Assembly: GCA_029721435.1 (NCBI GenBank)
Contig: CM056578.1
Span: forward strand, 12,462,313-12,526,312
From: Gymnothorax reevesii
Lineage: Eukaryota > Chordata > Actinopteri > Anguilliformes > Muraenidae
Length of the DNA stretch: 64,000 nucleotides
Reading direction: 5' to 3'
Made by a program: the position numbers and the translations under genes. The number at the start of each line of letters is the position of its first letter. Position 1 is the first letter of the stretch. The notes below the pieces were generated by a model, which was given only the letters and a program-made list of their open reading frames with translations, was not told the origin of the DNA and ran no database searches. Positions 40,305 through 53,427 of this stretch are shown here, one piece after another.

Positions 40305-42612
40305 ATAATGAGAACGTGCTGCGAAGTCTGAGGGAGGGATCAAATGCGCAAGACTGAGGCTCAACAGTCGGCTCACTGCAAAATTTAAAACCTCAGACAA
40401 AACTCCAGATGAAAGCTCAAAACTACAAGAACACTGGATTCATACCTTATGGAAAACACTTCAGACAGAGATGCAGCGGGCTTCAATGAAATGGGGCTCT
40501 CATTGAATAAAGAAAAATCTCCTTTATCCATCTGAAACCTCCCACCCAGTGAGTTGATGCGTTTTATTACTTTGCCTTTTAACTTCGAGTGATCGCTGAT
40601 TTTATTTAGCCGAAAGTCTGACACTGCAGCACACACCGTGCCGGCCACCCGTAGCGTCTGAATGCGAGCAGATTATGGAATCTATCTGAGTTCAAAACCA
40701 TGACTATGAAAGCACCAAACCACTTGCCTTAACGAATTGCGTTAGTTTATAATATGAAGAATTATAAAATATAATTTCCATGAGCCTGTTCAGTCAGACA
40801 GCGACAGATCACAGGCGTTTTCTCCGTCTCATCTAGAGCGAACGTCAAGCTGCATTCGGCTTGCGCAGTTTATATTGTTATAATATTGATTAATCTTAAA
40901 ATTACGTTTTTGTGCCTCAATAATTATATATACCACCTGATAATACATTAAATCAGTCATGTCTGGGACCCACATGTCTCTTGGTTAAGTGTTTTCTGAA
41001 CTATGACCAATGTTATATAACGGTAGCCAGAATTATAGGCTACCTTAAAAACAAGTGCTTCTTTACCCAGGACAGAAAACGTCTCATTTTCGGGAAAAAT
41101 ATGAATCCCTGCCTGAATGCACCACCGTTGCATTGCAAGTTTTTATAAGTGTGCACTGGTACTGTGACTTGCAAATTAATGGAGGAAAGTTTTATACCTA
41201 AGTTCTGTCAAATTTACAGACAGATGACACTATACCACTCCTAGTTGTGAGTAGTCTGCTGTTTTTTTTTTTCTTGTGAAAGGACTGAGTACCAGTAGTC
41301 TGTTTTTTCAAGAGGCCAAAAAGAAAATTTCAGGAAGAAAATCTCGTTGTTTGTTCTGGTACTGATAAGAAATGAATTGCGTCTGTACTAGGGATGTGAA
41401 TCTCCGCCACTGAGCCGATTCGATACGCATCTCGATACGCAGCCAGCGATATGAGACATTAACGATATAGTGAAGCCCCTTGCTGATACAATGCGATACA
41501 AATCACCCTTGTTCCCGATTAGATGCGATTCGGTACAATAGGATTCGATTTATCACTATGCAAATAATTTATAAGGCCACATTTGGTTTCTTACCTCACC
41601 AGCACAATTATTCTTTCCTCTCTCTTGCCTTGTCAGGGATGTATTCTATACTTGATTGTTTTCTATTACCCAAACCAATAAATTTAATGAAATAAAATAA
41701 ACTTGCAACTCAATATGGGGCAGACTAGGGATGGAGAGACTCACCGGTTAGTGTCGGTGGTCCGAAACATACGTTTACGATGCGACTGCATCGGTAGCTT
41801 CAGTGCGTGTCAGTCACAAATGCCAGCTGATTTGCAATGTATCGTTCCTAACGTCCCTGTATCGATAAAACATGTGGTTTACACGATTATGTCAAGTTTT
41901 ATTCCCCTCGCTCAGGTGTTTCCGAGGCGCCCTGAATGTAGGGTTTAATCTCGTGAAACGGGACCTATTTGACCTCCGAACCATTTCGTTTCCTGGGAAA
42001 TAAAAAAATGAGAAACCGGGAAAAAACATTTAAAAAAATTCATAAGATAATGGAGTATATTTAGAAAATATGTAGACCTATTTTACTTTCTTAGAACATA
42101 TTCAACTGCTGTGTGTGTGCGCAGGCGGAATAGCAGTGTGTATGCGTGAGAATTCTTAACTTAATCGAACTGACTACTCACACTTATTTAAGTGCGTTCA
42201 AGCACAAAAATTGATCGAAATTCACGTTTAACGCGCTTGTAAGTATGGCCAAGATGCACATTGCTCCAATGCCCACACTTAAAATGTGTTTCCAAAGGTA
42301 AAATTTTTTTCTTGGCCAAACATAGGCTATTTTAAGCGGTACTTTCTAAAAACTGGAATGGTCATCAACTGGCGCAGCGAGTAAATGTGGCCAAGGAAAA
42401 AATTCAGCATTGGACACAAGTATGAGTGCCATTAACATCGGCCTTAATTGATTATCAATCACAAAACGCCCTGAATTCAAACACTTCTGACCGTTAACGC
42501 AGTTAGTTAAGTAACTTGTGGGTCTATAATCTGAAATCGACTAACACAACACGATTTTTGACATCAGCTCTGAGTGGAAATACTTCATAATGGCCTACTT
42601 CAAAATATTTAA

Positions 42613-43993
42613 GAACTAGACGCAGTCCAGTCAGTCGCCCGCGAATAGTGTCCCCCGGGTGCGCAACTGTTGTTTTTCTGATTTGGCCGAAATTCAAGAG
42701 CAACCTACCTCGGGACCAGATATGTGTGTATGAAAAGTTTCGTAATGATATTTTCATAAATGTTCATAAAAAGTGCGTGACGTCGTTTTGTACGGTGCAC
42801 GATAACGATCACGATAACTATCACGGCACACAGGAATTGTCGAGACAAAGTCACAGTACAGGGCATAGTACAGCAATGATGCGTGATTTTTTTCAGAATT
42901 TTATGAAATTGCAACAGGCTGTGGTGAAAGCGAAAGTCCCATTTTGGCGTATTTAGGTGACGCTAGAGAGCCATTTTGTGTGTTTGGTGGAAAATTTTGA
43001 AAAAGTAGATATCTTTGAAGCCACTAGGAATTAACTGCAAGATTTCGTTTGTTTTTGAGCATGTTTAAGGGGTCATATTTAGGTTGGAATTTGCGGACGC
43101 ATGGAAAAAAGGCAGTGGAAGTGGGTGGGGACCCCATCTTTGACGCCTCATAAAACCCAAACCGTTCGACTTTTGATAAAGTTGTACAGTAGTTTTCATC
43201 GGCAGTGTGTGTTTTGTCATCTATTAGCGTTTGGGATCGATACGATGAATGCCCTCAAAGGAGTTTGCATTTCTGCGAGGGCAAATTTAGGGGAAAAAGG
43301 GAATTTTGATATGCAACTTGCGGACTTCCTGTGCGATTTAGGTAATGGGTGTCGATTGTTCATTTTTAGGCCTTGATGAGATGAACAATATAGTGTTGGT
43401 TCCATCTCTCTATGACTTTCCCACCGGTCGTGGTGGCCGTGTAAGTGCCAATATAATGTTTCTTGGTGGCGCTAGAGAGCCATTTTGTGACCTGTTGGGA
43501 TAATTGTTTAATTCTATTAAATTAGCCATCATGGTTGTCACACATGTGCAATATGAAACCTCTGAGTTGAGTACTTTACAAGATATGAAGGAATGTCGAA
43601 GTTTTTGGAGACCAATTTAGGGGAGAAAGGAAATTTTGATATGCAAATTGCGGACTTCCTGTTCGATTTAGGTCATGGGTGTTGATTTTTTATTTTTAGG
43701 CCTTGATTAGATGAACAATATAGTCTTGGTTCCATCTCTCTATGACTTTCCTGCCGGTCGTGGTGGCCGTGTAAGTGCCAATATAATGTTTCTTGGTGGC
43801 GATGGAGAGCCTTTCCGATTTGGCTGAAATTCAATAGCAACCTACCTCGGGAGCAGATATGTGTGTATGAAAAGTTTCGTATTGACATCTTCATAAAATG
43901 TTCATAAAAAGTGTGTGACGTCGTTTGGTACGGCGCAAGATAACGATCACGGCGCACAGGAATTGTCACAAACGCTATATGTCCCCCGGGGGA
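42613..43993. mobile_element. 1.4-kb insert at the P-Q junction of tandem unit 2
   Basis: It sits at the same junction as the insert of unit 1. GTCCCCCGGGTG near the left and GTCCCCCGGGGGAAAT at the right end may be its termini. Inside, a block of about 150 bp (gcaacctacctcggga to cacaggaattgtc) occurs twice as direct repeats at about 42695-42842 and 43839-43969, and another block (catctctctatgactttcc, then gtggccgtgtaagtgcc) occurs at about 43400-43460 and 43730-43800. It is non-coding. Confidence 0.55.
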
Positions 43994-45666
43994 AATAATG
44001 AGGACGCGCTGCGCTGTCTGAGGGAGGGATCAAATGCGCAAGACTGAGGCTCAACAGTCAGCTCACTGCAACATTGAAAATCTCAGACAAAACTCCAGGT
44101 GAAAGCTCAAAACTTCAAGAACACTGGATTCATACTTTATGCAAAACACTTCAGACAGAGATGCAGGGGGCTTTAGTGAAATGGGGCTCTCATTGAATTA
44201 AGAAAAATCTCCTGAATCCATCTGAAACCTCCCCCCCAGTGAGTTGATGCGTTTTATTACTTTGCCTTTCAACTTCGAGTGATCACTGATTTTATTTAGC
44301 CGAAAGTCTGACACCGCAGCACACACCGTGCCGGCCACCCGCAGCGTCTGAATGCAAGCAGATTATGGAATCTATCTTAGCTCAAAACCATGACTATGAA
44401 AGCACCAAACCACTTGCCTTAACGAATTGCGTTAGTTTATAATATGAAGAATCACAAAATATAATTTCCATGAGCCTGTTCAGTCAGACATTGACAGCTC
44501 ACAGGCGTTTTCTCCGTCTCATCTTGAGCGAATGTCAAGCTGCATTCGGCTTGCGCAGTTTATATTGTGATAATATTGATTAATCTTAAAATTACATTTT
44601 CTGAACTATGACAAATGTTATATAACGGTAGCCAAAATTATAGGCTGCCTTAAAAACAAGTGCTTCTTTTCCCAGGATAGAAAATGTCTAATTTTCTGGA
44701 AAAATATGAATCCCTACCTGAATGCACCACCATTACAGAGAAGTTTTCTAAGTTTGCACTGGTACTGTTACTTGCACATTAATGGAAGAAAGTTTTATAC
44801 CTAAGTGTTGTAAAATTAACAGACAGATGACACTATAGCACTACTAGTTGTGAGTAGTCTGCTGTTTTTTTTTTTCTTGTGAAAGGACTGAGTACCAGTA
44901 GTCTGTTTTTTCAAGAGGCCAAAAAGAAAATTTCATGAAGATAATCACTTTGTTTTTTATGGTCCTGATTAAGAAATAAATTGTGTCTGCCTCTGTCTGT
45001 ACTAGGGATGTGAATCTCCGCCACTGAGCCGATTCGATACGCATCTCGATACGCAGCCAGCGATATGATACATTAACGATAAAGTAAAGCCCCTTGCCGA
45101 TACAATGCGATATGATTCACCCTTGTTCGCGATTAGATGCGATTCGGTACAATACGATTCGATTCATCACTATGCAAATAATTTATAAGGCCACATTTGG
45201 TTTCTTACCTCGCCAGCACAATTATTCTTTCCTCTCTCTTGCCTTGTCAGGGATGTATTCAATACTTGATTGTTTTCTATAACCCAAACCAATAAATGTA
45301 ATAAAATTAAAGAAACATGCAACTCAATATGGTGCAGACTAGGGATGGAGAGATACACCGGTTCGTATCGGTGGTCCGATACAAACGTTTACGATGTGAC
45401 TCCATCGGTAGCTTCAGTGCGTATCGGTCACAAATGCCAGCTGATTCGCAATGTATCGTTCCTAACGTCCCTGTATCGATAAAACATGTGGTTTACACGA
45501 TTATTTCAAGTTTTATTCCCCTCGCTCAGGTGTTTCCGAGGCGCCCTGAATGTAGGGTTTAATCCCGGGAAACGGGACCTATTTGACCTCCGAACCATTT
45601 CCTGTTTCGCGGGAAATAAAACGAGAAATCGGGAAAAAACATTTTAAAATATTTATAAGATAATGG

Positions 45667-46134
45667 TATGATTTGGAAAAAAATCACAACAAAGAAAGCT
45701 AGCAAAGAAAACCAAAATAAATTTATTCTTCAATAAAAAGTATTACAAAAAAATATATCCACTATTTAATTCTCTAATAACACTCTAATGCCACTGTTTA
45801 ACTGTTGCCAAATCAAAACTCTGCTTCTGCTCTGCTCTCCTCTGCTGTCTGCTCTCTGCTCCCTTGTGCTCCAAATCACAACATTTATATAGACCAGCAA
45901 CCTTCTAGAAAGATCCTCAGGATTCTAGTGAAATCCCGCCCCTTCCAAGCAGGAAGGTGCCAGAAGCTTCTAGAAATCACCAGGATTTTCCGAATGATTT
46001 TACAGACACGCCACCAGAGGGTGCCAAATGAACAAAATAAATATAGCTGACCAGCAAGGCAGCAAAACGGAATGTAATAAATCTTCATTTACAAATAAAA
46101 TATAATGCTGTACAAAAACTACTCATACATAACA
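45667..46134 (-). mobile_element. Solo LTR
   Basis: A 468-bp insert in tandem unit 2, absent at the same place of unit 1 (ataagataatggagtatatt). ATAATGG flanks it on both sides (45660-45666 and 46135-46141). Read on the minus strand it begins TGTTATG, has a TATA box (CTATATAAAT, near 45885), then a CAGAGCAG-rich leader and an AATAAA signal (near 45717), and ends about 50 bp later. This promoter-plus-polyA layout is that of an LTR without its internal region. Confidence 0.75.
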
Positions 46135-47745
46135 ATAATGGAATATATTTAGAAAATATGTAGACCTGTTTTACCTTCTTAGAACATATTCAACAGCTGT
46201 GTGTGTGCGCAGGCGGAATAGCTGTGTGTATGCGTGAGAAAACTTAATCGAACTGACTACTCACTCTTATTTACGTGCGTCCAACCAAAAAAATTGACCG
46301 AAATTCGCGTTTAATGCGCTTATAAGTGTGGCCAAGATGCACAGTGCTCCAACGCCCACACTTAAGATGTCAGTCCAAAGGTACATTTTTTTTCTTCGCC
46401 AAACATAGGCTACTTTAAGCGGTACTTTCGAAAAACTGGAATGGTCATCAACTGGGGCAGCGAGTACATGTGGCCAAGGAGAAAATTCAGCATTGGACAC
46501 ACGTACGTATAAGTGCCATTAACATCAGCCTTAATTGATTAACAATCACAAAACGCCCTGAATTCAAACACTTCTGACCATTAACGCAGTTAGTTAAGTA
46601 ACTTGTGGGTCTATAATCTGAATTCAACGAACACAACACGATTTTTGACATCAGCTCTGAGTGGAAATACTTCATGATAGCCTACTTAAAAATATTTAAT
46701 ATTGAGGACGCACTGCGCTGTCTGAGGGAGGGATCAAATGTGCAAGACTGAGGCTCAACAGTCGGTTCACTGCAAAATTTAAAATCTCAGACAAGACTCC
46801 AGGTGAAAGCTCAAAACTTCAAGAACACTGGATTCATACTTTACGCAAAACACTTCAGACAGAGATGCAGCGGGCTTTAGTGAAATGGGGCTCTCATTGA
46901 ATAAAGAAAAATCTCCTGAATCCATCTGAAACCTCCAACCCAGTGAGTGGATGGGTTTCATAACTTTGCCTTTTAACTTCGAGTGATCGCTGATTTTATT
47001 TAGCCGAAAGTCTGACACCGCAGCACACACCGTGCCGGCCACCCATTCTGCTGAATGCAAGCAGATTATGGAATCTATCTTAGCTCAAAACCATGACTAT
47101 GAAAGCACCAAACTACTGGCCTTAACGAATTTTGTTAGTTTATAATATGAAGAATTGTAAAATATAATTTCCATGAGGCTGTTCAGTCAGACAGCGACAG
47201 CGACAGCTCACAGGCGTTTTCTCCGTCTCATCTGGAGCGAACGTCAAGCTGCATTCGGCTTGCGCAGTTTATATTGTTATAATATTGATTAATCTTAAAA
47301 TTACATTTTTGTGCCTCAATAATTATATATACCACCTGATAATACATTAAATCAGTCATGTCTGGGACCCGCATGTCTCTTGGTTAAGTGTTTTCTGAAC
47401 TATGACCAATGTTATATTACGGTAGCCAAAATTATAGGCTACCTTAAAAACAAGTTCTTCTTATCGAAAATGTCTCATTTTCGGAAAAAATATGAATCCT
47501 TACCTGAGTGCACCACCATTACAGAGAAGTTTTATAAGTGTGCACTGGTACTGTTATTTGCACATTAATGGATGAAAGTTTTATACTTAAGTGTTGTAAA
47601 ATTTACAGACAGATGACACTATATCACAACTAGTTGTGAGTAGTCTGTTGTTTTTTTTCTTGTGGAAGGACTGAGTTCCAGTAGTCTGTTTTTTCAAGAG
47701 GCCAAAAAGAAAATTTCAGGAAGAAAATCACGTTGTGTGTAATGG

Positions 47746-48630
47746 TCCTTTCAAGGATTTTGTTGTTTAAGTGTCATATTCACGTTCCCGTGCCGTATAT
47801 CAGCAACCATTCAACCAGCACGTTTGTAAGAGACTCTCAGGCGGAATTGAAATACTTCTGCATGGAGGTTTATCAGTTTCCCATGCGTCTCGATGGATTT
47901 CACCGCTGGTAACATGGAAATAATTATGACTCCAGACTTTTCACACTTTTCTTCACTCGGGTTGAAAGCAAAGGAATTGCATAAAAACGTTTCAAATGAT
48001 CCTAATTGATTTAGACAACTTCAACGATCGTGGAACACATGTATTGCGTTGATTGACTAATTGCTGACCACAGGACGAGAACCCAAACATGCCACCAAAT
48101 CTCAAACAAACAAACAAACTTGACGGGCAGGAGGCGGGTGATCACTGTGCCCAGTGTAAGTGCATTTGGATTCTCTTATGAGCGCGGTTCTCTCCCTAAG
48201 TTGTAAAAGAGTCCCCTTTACACCTTTCCTTTATCTCATGACGTTTTACACAGAGGTTAAAGAAAAGTGGTTCGGAATTAGACGAGATAGTTACATAATC
48301 GCGTCCTATTAGGAAGCAGCCAAAGCTCCGCGGCAAGCTAAAGACGGAAGTGTCAGAGCGCACCACTTGATGTATCTGAGCGAATGAGGTTAGCAGAAAC
48401 CAGCAGTAGCCAATGAGATTTTGTCATTAGCTTTAAATCCTCCTATGAACTTTCACTATTGGTTACTGACAGAGAGGAAATGCCCTTATTTGGATTTCAC
48501 AGCGTTGTGCAGGAGAATCGGAGTTTTACAACGGTACCGGACATGACAGACTTCAGTGAAGAGGCGAAGTACTGTTCGTTGCGTTGGAATGCTAACTTTT
48601 TGGTAAATTCGGAAGAAAATCACTGCCCCA
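47746..48630. other. Non-coding, nothing recognised
   Basis: I see no gene, element boundary or RNA. The open frame that starts near 48459 runs into the tandem repeat and has no domain. Confidence 0.4.
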
Positions 48631-49070
48631 AGTCTGATTTGTGTTACACCATGTTGTTTTGTTTTGCATTTATAGCACCCCCTATCGGACAATTTCAATG
48701 AACTTTTCAGGGTATGTTTCAAGTACTGATATGAATATATCCTATGAGTTTTATGGCTATGGGACAAACGATTGCTGATTTAGTCTGATTTGTGTTACAC
48801 CATTCTGCTTTGTTCAGCAGTTATAGCACCCCCCATGAGTCAATTTGACTGGAATTTTCTAGGTATGTTTCAGCTACTAATGTGAATATAGCCTGTGAGT
48901 TTTATGGCTATAGGTCAAACAGTTGCTGATTTATAGTCTGATTTTTGTTATAGAGCCCTCTATGGGCCGATTTGCATGAACCTGTCAGGGTTTGTTCCTG
49001 GTAATGATGTGGACATATTCTGCAAGTTCTGCGATGATTGGCTGAATAGTTGTTGAATTTTGTCCATTTA
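48631..49070 (+). repeat. 151-bp tandem repeat, about three units
   Basis: AGTCTGATTTGTGTTACACC starts at 48631 and 48782, and a diverged AGTCTGATTTTTGTTATAGA starts at 48934, giving a period of 151-152 bp. Each unit holds TATAGCACCCCC, then a TTTCAGGTATGTTTC-like segment, a TGTGAATATA segment and GAGTTTTATGGCTAT. The third unit continues into the first bases of copy B. Confidence 0.8.
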
Positions 49071-49857
49071 TGTGCAAAGCCACGCCCCTCCTGATGTTCA
49101 TTGGTAAATATCTTGGAAACTAAATGAGATTTCGACAAGCTTTATGTAATCTTTGATAAGCTTGGTCCATTGATGATCCACAGCGAATGTCGACGGAATC
49201 GGACTTACGGTTTAGGAGGAGATGTTTAAAATGTGAAAATCAAATATGGCGGACCTTCAAGGTCCTTATTGGAAAGTTGTAGAGTGTCTCTACCAAGTTT
49301 CGTGTCATTTGGACTTAGACAGTAGGAGCTATGACCTTTAAAGTGAAGCCCTGTTTTTCTTGAATTATAGCGCAACCATTAGGCCGATTGAGTTAAAAAT
49401 ACCTTGGTCAGCATTTACACACAACTTCCAACCAGTGTGCAAAATTTCAGGAGTCTGCCATTTATCATCTCACGGGAATTTGCAAAAACATTTCTGAAGA
49501 AGAAGGAAAATAATCATAATAATAATAATAATAAAAAGCGAAAACAATAGGGGTTCAATGATAACGTAATGTAGATCTTTACATATTTACAATATTTGTT
49601 TCTCAAGTAAGTTCTTGACTCCAGTATTACACAGGTATAGATTTGCTCTCTAGCCCGATAGGACTTACACCTAGAAGCATTATCGGTAACCATAGTTAAC
49701 TGCAGTAGTGCAGTGTTTGAGAAACAACTGGTGAATGATCTGAGACCTGAGCAGGACCGGTATGTTGACCCACCCCGAGGGAGGAGCAAAGTGAGACCTG
49801 CCTCAGAGCGTGAAAATCTGTTCCTGAAGGGGTGGCTTCCATAAAAACTTCCTTATT

Positions 49858-50087
49858 ACCTCTGCCAAGGAGGTTATGTTTTTGGTGGCGTTGGTTTGTT
49901 GATTTTTTTGTTCGATGAAATTTTCAGGGAAGGTGGGTATTAAGTCAAGGAACAGGTGATTACATTTTGGCGTATCTAGGCCAAAGTACTGCTGAGATAT
50001 ACGCCAAAGTTCAAGATTTCAAGTCTTTCCAATGGGCCGGAGTTCCAATCACCGTGCTTCTGGGTTTTGCTGCCCCCTGGCGGAGGT
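49858..50087. mobile_element. MITE, copy B of 837-1066
   Basis: Same inverted ends (ACCTCTGCCAAGG and CCTGGCGGAGGT) and non-coding interior as in copy A. Confidence 0.55.
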
Positions 50088-50468
50088 CTGCGCTCTCTGA
50101 GTGCTTTTCTAGTTTTCCCTCAGTTGAACTGCGAAGTTAATCTGCCAGATGCAGGAAATATTCCTTTTGGGGTGATTCACACCAGCCTGTTTGATGTGCT
50201 TTTGAGGGGTCGCTTCATAAACCTGAAGATGAAAATAATAATTTTCAATTATGTTCCTTTTCAGAATATTTAGTCAGTGATATGGTCATTATATTCTAGG
50301 TTATAATTAATTAAAAACACTGGATTAATATCAGGATATATAGTATACATCCAAGTATACTGGAACTGACTGAATCCAAAATGGCCGAAATTATGACGGG
50401 GGGACAAACTTTCAGCCAATATTACTTTAAAACAAACTTTTTCCTTTCTAAATTACATAGTCTTTTTA

Positions 50469-52870
50469 CAAAACCCGAAACCAGTGAAGTTGGCACGTTA
50501 TGTAAATCATAGATAAAAACAGAATACAATGATTTGCAAATCCTTTTCAACTTATATTCAATTGAATACACTGCAAAGACAAGATGTTTAATGTTCAAAC
50601 TGAGAAACTTTTTTTTTTTGCAAATAATCATTAACTTAGAATTTAAAGGCAACAAGACATTGCAAAAAAGTTGGCACAGGGGCCTTTTTACCACTGTGTT
50701 ACATCGCCTTTTCTTTTAACGACACTCAGTAAACGTTTGGGAACTGAGGAGACCAATTTTTGTTGAAACTCTTTCCCTTTCTTGCTTGATGTGCAGCTTA
50801 AGTTGTTCAACAGTCCGGGGTCTCCGTTGTCGTATTTTACGCTTCATAATGCGCCACACATTTTCAATGGGAGACAGGTCTGGACTACAGGCAGGTCAGT
50901 CTAGTACCCGCACTCTTTTACTACGGAGCCATGCTGTTGAAACACGTTCAGAATGTGGCCTGGCACTGTCTTGCTGAAATAAGCAGGGGCGTCCATGAAA
51001 AAGACATTGCTTGGATGACAACATATGTTGCTCCAAAACCTGTATGTACCATTCAGCATTAATGGTGCCTTCACATATGTGTAAGTTGCCCATGCCTTGG
51101 GCACTAATACACCCCCATACCATCACGGATGCTGGCTTTTGAACTTTGCGCCTATAACAGTCCGTATGGTTCTTTTCCTCTTTGGTCTGGAGGACACGAT
51201 GTCCACAGTTTTCGAAAACAATTTCAAATGTGGACTCGTCAGACCACAGAACACTTTTCCACTTTCCATCAGTCCATCTTAGATGAGCTTGGGCCCAGCG
51301 AAGCCGGCGGCGTTTCTAGGTGCTGTTGATAAATGGCTTTCGCTTTGCATTGTAGAGTTTTAACTTGCACTTGCAGATGTAGTGACAAACTGTAGTTACT
51401 GACAGTGGTTTTCTGAAGTGTTCCTGAGCCCATGTGGTGATGTCCTTTACACACTGATGTCGGTTTTTGATGCAGTACCGCCTGAGGGATCGAAGGTCAC
51501 AGGCATTCAATGTTGGTTTTCGGCCTAGTCGCTTAAGCCCCCGTCACACCGGATTGGAGGTGCCACTGCAAAGCTTGTACGGCATAAGCCGCAGTGGCAC
51601 CGCTATGATCTCCATGGCTCCTCAGTAGTTCCGCAATTGATTGTCGTAGCACCGCAGAAAACTTTCAAAATCGCAGACCCTCACGGTGGCACGGAGGAAA
51701 CTTTGAACATGTTCAAAACTTTCGCAGTACCACAGCAGGTTGGACCAATCGCCGTGGCACCGCCATGACCGCCGTGGAGCCGTACAAGGACCTCAGTAGC
51801 ACCTCCATCACCGTTGTGCCTCCGAAGTACAACCGCCGTACAATCGCCAAAAAAGTAGACAGGCGACCCAACAGCTATCCCGTGGTGGTTAAGGCGGTCT
51901 TTAGACGAGCTACCACATGAGCACTGCGGGTATGGGGGAGCTAAGTCATTTTTAACTCTTGTACCACGTTTCGGTAGCATCATCAGCAGACAAAATATTA
52001 CAATGAATTTCAAACTAAAACCACCTCTCAGTTATAGCTGACACGTAGCCTACCTGCTGCCGCAGCACGACCGCCGTAGCACCTCAGTAATATCGCCATC
52101 CCCACAGTAGCACCTCACTGGCCCCTCAACGCTGCCGCCAACACCGCAATACTGCCGCTAATAATCGCCGTGGCATCACCATCAAATTGTAGTGGCAACT
52201 TAATGGCATCGCCATGTCCTCAGTGACCCCACCGTAATTCCGCCCTGGTTTCCCAGTAGCACCGCGAAGAAAAACACATGTTTGACGGGTAGGGGAAAAC
52301 TATGAAAACACGACTGGCGTTGTCACTGCGGTGATGGCGATTTTGACAAAAATTACGGGCAGTGATTTCTCCAGATTCTCTGAATTTTTTGACGATATTA
52401 CAGACCGTAGATGATGAAATCCCTAAATTTCTTGCAATAGCAATAGTTGAGGAATGTTGTTTTTAATCTGTTCGACAATCAGCTCGCGCATTTGTTCTCT
52501 AAGTAGTGACCCTCGCCCCATCCTTGTTTCTGAATGACTGAGCATTTCAGGGAAGCTGCTTTTATACCCAATCATGGCACCCACCTGTTCCCAATTAGCC
52601 CGTTCACCTGTGGGATGTTCCAAATAAGTGTTTGATGAGCATTTCTCAACTCTCAGTCTTTTTGGCCACTTATGCCAGCTTTTTTGAAACATGTTGCAGG
52701 CATCAAATTCCAAATGAGCTAATATTTGCAAAGTTTACCTGTTTGAACATTAAGTAACTTGTCTTTGCAGTGTATTCAGTTGAATATAGGTTGAAAAGGA
52801 TTTGCAAATCATTGTATTGTTTTTATTTACGATTTACACAACGTGCCAACTTCACTGGTTTTGGGTTTTG
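50469..52870 (-). mobile_element. Tc1/mariner relic, copy B
   Basis: Bounded by the same CAAAACCC/GGGTTTTG tips with TA on both sides. Transposase pieces lie at about 51126-50896, 51510-51316 and 52560-52430 on the minus strand. An extra CAATAG near 52440 breaks the N-terminal helix-turn-helix frame that is open in copy A, and the triplet-rich insert is present as well. Confidence 0.85.
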
Positions 52871-53427
52871 TACATATCCTTAAATGCTTACTTTAATGAA
52901 GTTTCATTTTAATAAATTAATTTTAAGGTACTATTATAAAAGAAAAAAAAACATTTATTATGTTGGGGGGACACCAGCATCTTAAAGAATTATACAATCC
53001 TCATATTCCATTTCAGGTTATTAAATATTCATTATTATGAAAAATGTTGAAAGGTATTGAATGTAGAGGTATAACTAAAGTGTAATCGGTAAAAAAAAAA
53101 AAATTATTATTCTAAAGGAACACCAAACAGCAGAGAATTGAATATTTGGGTCAGAAATGAGCAAAATTGTTCCGAGCCGAGTTTTGGCAATACCCTGAAG
53201 TCAAATGCTCATAAAATCCTTAATTCTCAGTATATTTTCAAAATTTCAACTGTTTTAGACACTTGAAGTAATATCCTTACCAATGCTGTAACCATTTATT
53301 CAATTTGATGACATTTAAAAATTGACCCCCCTGTTCAATTTGGCTTGATCCTAACCAAGAGTCGCTGCCACAACCAACTTTGAGAGATGGCACACAGCCG
53401 TGCGTGACGACACACTCCCAAGTCTGA

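Larger units (their letters stand above)
39815..47745. repeat. Three tandem copies of a ~2.3-kb unit, with insertions
   Basis: The unit order P-Q-R-S-T repeats. P (aactggggcagcgagtaaat) is at 39815, 42366 and 46448. Q (gtctgagggagggatcaaat) is at about 40325, 44018 and 46720. R (ccactgagccgattcgatac) is at 41408 and 45021. S (actagggatggagaga) is at 41724 and 45338. T (gcaggcggaatag) is at 42121 and 46209. Unit 1 spans about 39815-42360, unit 2 about 42361-46445 and unit 3 about 46446-47745, ending inside Q. Units are clearly diverged and non-coding. R and S contain GATTCGATACG and GTATCGG words seen near hAT-element ends, so the unit may derive from a transposon. Confidence 0.8.

Noticed and set aside
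42524..42956. Opposing open frames in the tandem-unit insert
   Set aside because: They fall in repeated non-coding blocks and carry no motif.
48459..48701. 80-residue plus-strand frame before the 151-bp repeat
   Set aside because: It runs into the tandem repeat and shows no domain or splice context.
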